A DNA stretch of 54,986 bases, from assembly GCA_016235265.1 (NCBI GenBank), contig JACRLI010000016.1, forward strand, positions 1-54,986, written 5' to 3'. The position numbers and the translations under genes were made by a program. The notes under the pieces were generated by a model. That model saw nothing but the letters and a program-made list of their open reading frames with translations. It was not told the origin of the DNA and ran no database searches. Positions 8,181-14,877 of the stretch are shown here, in pieces. The stretch comes from Candidatus Eisenbacteria bacterium (GTDB taxonomy: Bacteria; Eisenbacteria; RBG-16-71-46; JACRLI01). Numbering within the stretch: the stretch's first letter is position 1; the number at the start of each line of letters is the position of its first letter.

Positions 8181-11100
8181 GCCCTGGCCTCGGGCAGCAC
8201 AACCAGATAGGCCAGCACTTCGAATTCATTGCTTCCCGCAAACTCCCCCTGCATGGCGTGCGTGCCCCCGGGGGTGAAGAGGCTGGCCACGGCCCGCTCC
8301 TGGCTCCTACCGATTACAGAGGACACCGCGGCAGCGAGTAGCCGCTGGGCGGCGCTCATATCCTCGCCCTGTTTGGTGGCCCTATCGAGGCGGGCGCAGG
8401 CAGCACTGTCGGGCAGGTCACGCCCCAGGCAAAGGCGCTTGAGCCGGTCCAAGATCAGTTTGGCCTGTGTGTGGGGTAGCTTCACCACACCGTCTTCCCC
8501 TACGTGCACGAGGTAGTGGGCGCCGAGCGGGTAGCCGGCCTCGGGGATGCGCTTGGCGGCGGCACCTTCGGCCCGCAGGCAGAAGATGATCCCTGGCGGA
8601 ATCTCTACCTCGCTGCTCATCGTCACGGCGGACGTCCCAAGCGGCAGGTCCTCTAGGACCCCCGGGTGAGCCGAGAAGTACTGCGCGAGGTCGATACGGA
8701 AGTCGGTGAGCGTCAGGTCGGCAATGGATACGCCGGTCGAGAGGTCCTCCAAGTCAATTACCGCGTCCTGGAGCCTGAGCAGCTGCTTCCGGCGGTACTC
8801 CAGATCGTTCATAGGGTCGCCCGAGTCCTGCTCGATCAGGTTCTCCTCACCGGTGGCTGAAATGTCGAGCAGTACCATCCTACCGCTCACGCGCTGCTCG
8901 AGGTTGATGTACTCCTCCAACTCCATGTTCGGCCAGAAGTTAACGAGTTGGATGCGCGTGTTGGGTGAGCCAATGCGGTCGATGCGCCCAAAGCGCTGGA
9001 TGATGCGCACTGGGTTCCAGTGGATGTCGTAGTTGATGAGCCAGTCGCAGTCCTGCAGATTCTGGCCTTCGGAAATGCAATCCGTAGCGATGAGAAGGTC
9101 AAGCTCGCCTTCACCGGCGAAGTCCTCCGGGCGCTCTTTGGAGCGAGGCGAGAAGGCGGTGAGAATAGACGCCAGGTCCTTGCGCAGCCCGGCCAAGGTG
9201 GTCTGGTTCCCGCCCGAGCCCGTGACTAACGCGCTCTTGACTCCGAGCGTAGACTTTGCCCACGGCGCAAGCTCGCCATAGAGATAACGGGCGGTATCGG
9301 CAAACGCCGTGAAAACAATGATCTTGCGGTTGCCTTGGTTGATCGGGCTGTGGCACTTCTCCTGGATCATCGCTCGCAAGGCGGCGAGTTTTGCGTCTCT
9401 CGCCGCGCTCACTTGGGCCGCGGCAGCATGTAGCGTCGCCAAACGGTTGCGGTCTTCGATCAGGTCCTGCTTCCAGCGGATCAGGTCCACGTCCTTGAGT
9501 AGCACCTTCACCTTGCGGCCCACGAGCAGGCTCTCGAAGGCGGGGTCGTCGAGATCCACATCCTCGATCTCGAGCTCCTCCAACTCCTCAGAGTGGGCTT
9601 CGATGCGGGCGAGCGTAGCCTCCACGTCGCGCAGCTGCCGCTGGACGGTCAACGCGAACGACGGCACCGCGCTCTCCATGCGCTTCAGTACATTCACACG
9701 AAGCAGGTGGATCAGGCTCTCTTCGCGGTCGGCCTGCCGGAAGAAGCCCGTACCACCCTTGATCTCAGTGCTGTACTTCCTGTCATACGCCGCCTGCTTG
9801 TGCGGCAGCACGTAGCGCAGCGGGGCGTAGGACGCGAGGTTCAACCGGCGGATCTCCTGGTTGATCTCCCGGATCGAGGGGAATTCGCCAGAGAGGTCAA
9901 CGTCGGCCTTGATGTTGATTGGCTTCAATCGGTCCGGGAACCGGCCGGTCTCGGCGATGCCGTAGTACTTCTCGATGTGCTTGCGGGAACGGGCGATGGT
10001 GAGTAGATCAAGGAGGGTGAAGTAGTCGAAGCCCAACATCTCGATTAGGCGCGAGGGGGTCCGCTCTTCTTCAATCAGATCCAGCCAGCGGTTGAACTGC
10101 TTCTGGGCCAGACGCGTGGTGCTGTCGATGCTGCCGATGCCCTGATCCAGCAGCGCGGCATCGTCGCCCTCGGTCGCAAAGGCGATCTGATTTCGAAGGT
10201 CGGCCAGACGGTTGTTGACCGGTGTGGCCGAGAGCATCAGCACGCGAGTCCTGACCCCCTCCCTGATAATCTGGCGCATTAGCCGGTCGTAGCGCGTCTC
10301 GCTCCCTACGCGCGGAGTCTTCTTGTTGCGGAAGTTGTGCGACTCGTCAATCACGACGAGGTCGTAGTTGCCCCAGTTGACGTTGGCAAGGTCGATGTCG
10401 CCAGACATTCCGCCGTTTCGTGACAGATCTGTGTGGTTCAGTACATCGTAGTTAAGCCGGTCGGGGGCCAGAAAGTTGCGCCGGTCGTTGGCCTTGTATA
10501 GCGTCCAATTGTCGCGCAGGCGCTTAGGGCAGAGCACGAGAACACGATCGTTGCGCAGCTCGTGGTACTTGATGATCGCCAGCGCCTCAAATGTCTTTCC
10601 AAGGCCGACGCTGTCGGCAATGATGCAACCACCGAAGCGGTTCAGCTTGTCGATCGCGCCGACCACGCCGTCGCGTTGGAACTTGAAGAGCTTTTTCCAG
10701 ACGATCGTATTGCGTATCCCGGTCGCCGACTTGACGATTCTCTCTTCGTCGAGATCATCGCCGCGCTCGAGGAAGAGGTGGTAAAGCATGAGGGTGTAGA
10801 CGCGGAATGGGTCGCGATGGCCACCGATTGATTGCAAGGCATCGATAAAGGCGGTCTTGGCACCAGGGTCGTCGACAAGACCAGACCACTGGGCATCGAA
10901 CCACTGGCTGAGCAGGCGGGCCTCCTCGGGTGTTTCGGACGCCTGGATCAGGCTCAGCGGATTTCCCGGCGTAAGCCCGAGACCATCTGTGCTGAAAGCC
11001 AGCGAGCCGAGGAGAGCGTGAAGGGGCAGGGAATCGCCATCGCGGACGACAAAGGCCCCCTGAGGCACGGGTCCGGCGGCGTGGCGTATTTCAACCTTGC

Positions 11101-11374
11101 GCTCAAGCCAGCGAATCAAGCACTTCGCGAGCCAGCGAGTCTGGAGCTGATTGCGTGCCGCACGGTCGGCGTCCGTTCCCAAGAACGCGAGCGCTGCATT
11201 GTCTGGTGGCAACAGCAAGCGGCATCGCCCAAGTGCCTCAACTTCGCGGAGCAGCCCAGCGAAGGCAAACAAGGACAAGACTGGCGTCACGACATCGAGC
11301 TGGTTCCCGAGTCCAAGCGTCGTGCGGATCAGGTCGATGACGCGATCCGTGCCTGTGTTTCGGATAAGCTTCAC
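8177..11374 (-). CDS. SNF2/RapA-like helicase, first gene of the restriction operon
   Basis: Superfamily 2 DNA translocase of the SNF2 class. The N-terminal 230 or so residues precede the motor and may be a PLD-like domain. Walker A is ADSVGLGKT (around residue 260), the DExH box is VIDESHNF (around 344), and SAT is in LMLSATPVNN. The C-terminal RecA domain carries EGQNLQDCDW, INYDIHWNP and QRFGRIDRIGS, a classic SNF2 motif V-VI block. I prefer GTG 11374 because AGGTGGG lies four bases upstream; GTG 11383 is embedded in that site. The gene overlaps the DUF4391 start by four bases. By context it supports restriction or anti-phage activity; its substrate is not known. Confidence 0.93.
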   Translation of the reverse strand: MKLIRNTGTDRVIDLIRTTLGLGNQLDVVTPVLSLFAFAGLLREVEALGRCRLLLPPDNAALAFLGTDADRAARNQLQTRWLAKCLIRWLERKVEIRHAAGPVPQGAFVVRDGDSLPLHALLGSLAFSTDGLGLTPGNPLSLIQASETPEEARLLSQWFDAQWSGLVDDPGAKTAFIDALQSIGGHRDPFRVYTLMLYHLFLERGDDLDEERIVKSATGIRNTIVWKKLFKFQRDGVVGAIDKLNRFGGCIIADSVGLGKTFEALAIIKYHELRNDRVLVLCPKRLRDNWTLYKANDRRNFLAPDRLNYDVLNHTDLSRNGGMSGDIDLANVNWGNYDLVVIDESHNFRNKKTPRVGSETRYDRLMRQIIREGVRTRVLMLSATPVNNRLADLRNQIAFATEGDDAALLDQGIGSIDSTTRLAQKQFNRWLDLIEEERTPSRLIEMLGFDYFTLLDLLTIARSRKHIEKYYGIAETGRFPDRLKPINIKADVDLSGEFPSIREINQEIRRLNLASYAPLRYVLPHKQAAYDRKYSTEIKGGTGFFRQADREESLIHLLRVNVLKRMESAVPSFALTVQRQLRDVEATLARIEAHSEELEELEIEDVDLDDPAFESLLVGRKVKVLLKDVDLIRWKQDLIEDRNRLATLHAAAAQVSAARDAKLAALRAMIQEKCHSPINQGNRKIIVFTAFADTARYLYGELAPWAKSTLGVKSALVTGSGGNQTTLAGLRKDLASILTAFSPRSKERPEDFAGEGELDLLIATDCISEGQNLQDCDWLINYDIHWNPVRIIQRFGRIDRIGSPNTRIQLVNFWPNMELEEYINLEQRVSGRMVLLDISATGEENLIEQDSGDPMNDLEYRRKQLLRLQDAVIDLEDLSTGVSIADLTLTDFRIDLAQYFSAHPGVLEDLPLGTSAVTMSSEVEIPPGIIFCLRAEGAAAKRIPEAGYPLGAHYLVHVGEDGVVKLPHTQAKLILDRLKRLCLGRDLPDSAACARLDRATKQGEDMSAAQRLLAAAVSSVIGRSQERAVASLFTPGGTHAMQGEFAGSNEFEVLAYLVVLPEARA

Positions 11375-11780
11375 GCGACCCACCTGGGCTCATATCGAAC
11401 GACGTGAAAGCCCTCCAGGCTCATGCGTGGATATGTCCCGCGGCCGGTTAGGCATGCCCGCTCGACCGACGGTCTTCTGCCCCCTCCAGCCACTGGTTCC
11501 CATCCTCCCCTTCGCAGAAGCGCCACTTGCTCCCTATCGTGGAGCCGGGGATTGTGCCGCTGATCGCCGTCTAGTGGATCGGGTCCCTGGGGAGGTGAGG
11601 TAGCAGGCAGCCTCCTGTCAGGTCTGTCGGTCTCGCTACGGATGGCGGTGCCCTCCCTCTCCACGGGTCACAAACGTCACCAAGTCTTGCCGAGGGATGC
11701 AGCAGTGTCAAGCAAGGCGGGATGGACCTCGCGGCCTCAGATAAGATGCTCGGCCTATGATGACCAAAGGCGCACAACCC
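11375..11780. other. Intergenic region upstream of the restriction operon
   Basis: About 400 bases without a convincing gene on either strand. It must hold the operon promoter and the 3' end of the AbiV-like transcript. A perfect minus-strand -35 box (TTGACA, plus-strand positions 11706-11711) is present, but the sequence 17 bases further on (CAAGAC) is a poor -10, so I do not call a promoter. No clear hairpin terminator is seen. Confidence 0.5.
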
Positions 11781-12521
11781 TTACAGCTGCGGGTACTTCT
11801 TTCGAATCCACTCGGTAGCCCTCCGTATTGCTTCCTTATCACTCTCCGTCTTAGGGCGTCGGCGTCTCGCTGCTTCGCGACGCTTCTCGGATACCGCCAT
11901 CAATCGAATGTAGTCCTTCCACGCCGGGCCGTCTCTACCCTCGCGAACTATCCGCAGTATTCTAGGTCCAAGAACGCGGACCTCATCGTCGAGATCGTCT
12001 GTGAGTCTCTCCAGTACGCCAAATCGCACTCTCAGCCCCATGAACTTCAACCGATGACCAACTCTTGGCTGGCCCGTGCGCGGATCGAAGCCAACATATG
12101 CGCTCTGCAGCCGAATCTCGTGCCCTCGTTTGAGCGCCCGCCGAAGCCTGCGAAGCTCCTCAACCCGCTTCGAGCGTGCGATTCTCCTTCCTCGCTCGTC
12201 TGTCCCGTACCGCATCATGTGCGCAACAGCCTGGTTGACTCCCAGCGACGCTTGTTTGATCGCCCAATGGGCCTTTCCCGGGTGGTCTCGCTCGTCACGA
12301 AACGAAAGCGTCAAATCTTGCAGGCCAAAGGAAGATTTGTCCCACAGCATCGCCGCTTTGCCGACCTCCTCCAAAGAAGCCTGCCACAGGATCGGAACGT
12401 ACCTCCATCTGCGCGCCTCAAACAGGAATTCGGCATCCGCCTTCAGCCCTCTTGCGTTGCGAATACAGAGCCGGATGGCACGCCTCACTTGGTCTCGTGA
12501 GAGCCGGATGGAACCCTTCAT
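11781..12521 (-). CDS. AbiV-family abortive infection protein
   Basis: A 246-residue protein whose N-terminal half matches the AbiV pattern: NARGLKADAEFLFEARRW followed by ILWQASLEEVGKAAML, the helix pair seen in AbiV/HEPN-related abortive infection proteins. Known AbiV blocks phage by interfering with translation after infection; that mechanism is only inferred here. The C-terminal third is very basic (RREAARRRRPKTESDKEA), suggesting RNA or DNA contact. ATG 12521 is chosen because GGAGGAG precedes it by five bases; the frame stays open upstream to 12575. It is the third gene of a small minus-strand unit after the truncated HTH gene and a 47-codon ORF. Confidence 0.8.
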   Translation of the reverse strand: MKGSIRLSRDQVRRAIRLCIRNARGLKADAEFLFEARRWRYVPILWQASLEEVGKAAMLWDKSSFGLQDLTLSFRDERDHPGKAHWAIKQASLGVNQAVAHMMRYGTDERGRRIARSKRVEELRRLRRALKRGHEIRLQSAYVGFDPRTGQPRVGHRLKFMGLRVRFGVLERLTDDLDDEVRVLGPRILRIVREGRDGPAWKDYIRLMAVSEKRREAARRRRPKTESDKEAIRRATEWIRKKYPQL

Positions 12522-12549
12522 CTCAACTCCTCCACCGCGCCCAACCGGC

Positions 12550-12693
12550 CTACTGCAACGCGTATGCAGCATCACACACGAGCCGCTCCAACCGCTTGAT
12601 CTGAACCTCTCGCACCGCCACCGCCGCGTCGATCCCGGCCCACTGCCGAATGAGCGCCCAAGCTGGACGGGGGTCGCTCAGCGCCTTCAACAT
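12550..12693 (-). CDS. Small ORF (47 aa) between HTH remnant and AbiV-like gene
   Basis: ATG 12693 to TAG 12550 encodes a 47-residue helical, mildly basic peptide (start MLKALSDPRPAWALI, end CDAAYALQ). The start lies nine bases after the stop of the HTH gene, with AGGA and GGGG upstream, and the AbiV start follows 28 bases after its stop. The tight packing argues that it is translated. I know no family for it. An antitoxin-like partner of the AbiV-like protein is possible but is only inference. Confidence 0.45.
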   Translation of the reverse strand: MLKALSDPRPAWALIRQWAGIDAAVAVREVQIKRLERLVCDAAYALQ

Positions 12694-12702
12694 CCCCAGT
12701 TC

Positions 12703-12822
12703 CTACAGCTCCCTCCTTGCCGCCAACCATCGGAGGATGTCGCTGCGCAGGTATCGAATTAGCCCGCCCACGCGAATGAAGGGCAGCCCTCGCGTCACAC
12801 GGAACCGCTGGACGGTCTTTTC
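12703..12822 (-). pseudogene. Excisionase/MerR-type HTH protein, 5' end removed by the IS
   Basis: The frame ending at TAG 12703 reads EKTVQRFRVTRGLPFIRVGG, then LIRYLRSDILRWLAARREL. This is the second half of a helix-turn-helix domain of the excisionase (DUF/HTH_17) type, including the typical RVGG..R and DILRWL segments. The first 12-15 residues, with the first helix and the start codon, are missing exactly where the inverted repeat of the ISL3 element begins. It formerly headed the unit with the 47-codon ORF and AbiV, possibly as their regulator. As it stands it cannot be translated from its own start. Confidence 0.7.
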
Positions 12823-12844
12823 GGGCTCCTCTCAGAATTCCGTG
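12823..12844 (+). repeat. Left terminal inverted repeat of the ISL3 element
   Basis: Begins GGGCTCCTCTCAGAATT and ends CCGTG. Eighteen of 22 positions match the right end. The last codons of the frameshifted transposase frame run into it. Confidence 0.8.
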
Positions 12845-12847
12845 AGC

Positions 12848-14064
12848 TCATAGCACGATTTTCGCCCATGGGTTGTCTGGCAGCGAGCAGCGCTGGAAGA
12901 TCTTGAGCTTGAAGTACTCGGCGTCGCGGTAGCCGCGGGCCTGGAAGCGCAGCGCCGCGATCTTTGCTGGCTGCCAGCGATCACCGCATCGAGGTGCTGG
13001 GCGAGTCGCAGGGCGACCTTCTCGAACTCGCCCAGGCCGCTGCCGAGGGCGGCCACGATCCACTCATGCAGGCGGCCGCGGAGCACGCCGAAGTACGTCC
13101 AGGGATGGCGCAGGATGCCGCGCAACTGCTCCTTGAGCAGGTACGCCTGGTAGAGCGGCTGGTTGAGCTCCATGAGCTCCTTGAGCAGCAGCTTGTCCTT
13201 GTGCTCGAGGCTCTCCCGGGCCGAAAGGAGCAGCCACTTCTTCACCTTGAGCGTGCGCCCGAGTTCCTCGCGGGGCGCTCCCGAGAACAGCCGCCGCCGC
13301 AGCCGGGTCAGGGCCTCGTTCACCCACTGGACGATGTGGAAGCGGTCGAGGATGTGCACCGCCCGCGGCAGGCGGCTGGCGACGATCGACTGGTAGCCGA
13401 GGTCGCTCACCACGCCTTGGATCCGCCGGCGACCCTTGGCTCCCAAGGCGCGCAGGAACGGCAAGAGCCCCCGGCGCCCCTTGCCGTCGCCGATCCAGAC
13501 CACCCGCCCGCTCTTCAGGTCCGTCACGATGGTGAAGTACACCCGGCCTCCGGTGCGCGAGACTTCGTCCACCCCGATCCAGCGCAGATCCGCCAGGGCT
13601 CCCGTGCGATCCCCCAGCGCCAGCTCGATGGCTCGACCGTCCACCCGTGCCACCGTCGCCCACGAGTGCTTGGCCATCTGCGCCACCGCCTCGACCGGCA
13701 GCCGCGTGCACAGGGCCGCGATCCGCTCGAAGAAGCGCCGCGTCATGCGAAAGCCCGGCATCGCAAAGGGCAACCGCTCAACCCGGGTCCCGCCGCAGCA
13801 GGCCAGGCGCATCGGCCGAACCTCCAGGTACGTCTCCAGATCCCCGATCGAGCAGTCCCGCAGCCGGATCGGCGCTGCCTCCGTGAACAAGCCCGCTGCG
13901 TGCCGCCGCCCGCACTCCGGGCACTCATGCTCTCCCGAGCGCCGCACAACCCGCACCACCTTCACCGGCCCCCGAACCGGATGCCGGGAACGCTCCACCG
14001 AGACCACGCCAAACCCTTGCAAGCCAAGGTACGTCGCGACACAATCGCCCTGCTCCTGGTTCAT
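12848..14064 (-). pseudogene. ISL3-family transposase, frameshifted with internal deletion
   Basis: The frame from ATG 14064 has the N-terminal zinc-binding ECPECGRRH, then the DDE-type domain with first aspartate in WIGVDEVS and second in VVSDLGYQ, and continues to LDAVIAG. There it leaves the family pattern and runs to an unrelated tail ending ELTEF at 12832. The correct C-terminal tail (AKIAALRFQARGYRDAEYF, ending DNPWAKIVL at 12848) lies in another frame, entered near 12965. In ISL3 proteins the segment just before this tail holds the NG..EG.N block with the catalytic glutamate. That block is absent here, so a small deletion plus frameshift seems to have removed it. Start and stop otherwise fit the usual 400-430 residues. 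Confidence 0.85.
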
Positions 14065-14116
14065 CCCTCTGACCTCCCTCTCTTGGTAGGAGAAGAAAGG
14101 TCATGGATGAACCAGG
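14055..14116 (-). promoter_or_regulatory. Hairpin covering the transposase ribosome-binding site and start
   Basis: CCTGGTTCATCC at 14055-14066 and GGATGAACCAGG at 14105-14116 are perfectly complementary, and TGACCT (14070-14075) pairs with AGGTCA (14098-14103) inside them. In minus-strand RNA the hairpin buries the purine-rich RBS (GAGAGGGAGG) and the ATG at 14064. Several IS elements use such structures to block translation from outside transcripts; that role is inferred here. Confidence 0.75.
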
Positions 14117-14129
14117 GCACCTCAACACG

Positions 14130-14504
14130 TCAAGTCAGGCCGCGGCTCCCACGGAAAGTCGAGAGGAGCCCATCATTGACCGGGGCGCTGGCGGAGGCCC
14201 GGCACAGGGATCCGATCAGCAGGCTGTCGGTCGTGTCCGACACGGCGCCCCAATCCGTCAGCCGACGGCGGATCGAGAACTGGTGCGGCGTGACATAGCA
14301 CGCGTGCGTCCGGCTGACAGCGATCATCGCTTCGCACAGGCTATGGGTGGCGTCGGCAGGGGGGCCCGCGTATCCCGGAGATAGGGCATACCGAAGTTGT
14401 TCCGCGAAGGCTGGAACCGGGGTGCCCACGAAGATCAATGCCGCAACGAGCACCATCAGAGGGAGTAGCTGCGTGAGTGCATGCGTGCGTCCGGGAGCGT
14501 GCAT
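14130..14504 (-). pseudogene. Secreted hypothetical protein, 3' end replaced by the IS
   Basis: ATG 14504 is preceded by GGAGG at five bases. The N-terminus is a clear Sec signal peptide (basic start, LLPLMVLVAALIFVG, then VPAFA as likely cleavage site). The mature part has three cysteines and no family I recognise. The last native residues are ...APVND. From 14171 downward the codons come from the IS inverted repeat (GLLSTFRGSRGLT then stop at 14130). The protein is therefore truncated and carries a hybrid tail. Its original partner sequence is not found on the other side of the IS. Confidence 0.55.
14150..14171 (-). repeat. Right terminal inverted repeat of the ISL3 element
   Basis: On the minus strand it reads GGGCTCCTCTCGACTTT then CCGTG. 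It forms the 3' end of the coding frame of the adjacent truncated secreted-protein gene, placing the insertion point inside that gene. Confidence 0.8.
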
Positions 14505-14877
14505 GGATGCCTCCAATGCGGGGTCGTAGTGGCAGGCGGGATGGATGCAGGGGAGTCAGGCAGATCCGCCGGTTTCACACAGAGAGCCAGAGGGCTGCAG
14601 GGTCTTGGCGGCGGCGAGGAAAGCTGGGTTGGTAGGCACATCGAGGGCGATTGCGAGGTGTGGAGGTGATCGATGGCCGTCGCGGAGCGGAGTATTCACT
14701 GCAAGACAGTATTAATGCAATGGTACACAAGTATCACGCGCGGGCTACAACGAAGTGGAAGGCGTCGTGGGCCCGGGTGGGGCACCCAGGGCACGGGCTG
14801 GGTGCGCGAGGCCCGATCTTGTGGTATTCTTGGGTGCGGGCCTGTTTGATTGCGTCTGCGTCCTTGGGGGTATCGCA
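14505..14877. other. Divergent intergenic region
   Basis: About 370 bases between two divergent secreted-protein genes. An AT-richer stretch lies near 14690-14745 and should contain the promoters, but no convincing -35/-10 pair with 16-18 base spacing was found on either strand. No hairpin or additional small ORF with a ribosome-binding site was seen. Confidence 0.5.

Larger units (their letters stand above)
12823..14171 (-). mobile_element. ISL3-family insertion sequence, decayed
   Basis: A 1349-bp element bounded by 22-bp imperfect inverted repeats (12823-12844 and 14150-14171, 18 of 22 positions matching, outer GGGCTCCTCTC and inner CCGTG). It carries one ISL3-type transposase gene on the minus strand. 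Eight-base flanks differ (left GTCTTTTC, right ATCATTGA), so there is no target duplication. The genes on the two sides are different and both truncated. The size is normal for the family. The element looks dead: its transposase is deleted and frameshifted. Confidence 0.86.

Noticed and set aside
11384..11777. Short minus-strand frames between the helicase and AbiV-like genes
   Set aside because: Pro/Arg-rich products without RBS or any recognisable pattern.
12976..14298. 444-codon plus-strand frame across the transposase
   Set aside because: Antisense shadow with Gln/His/Pro/Arg-rich composition; it crosses the IS boundary.
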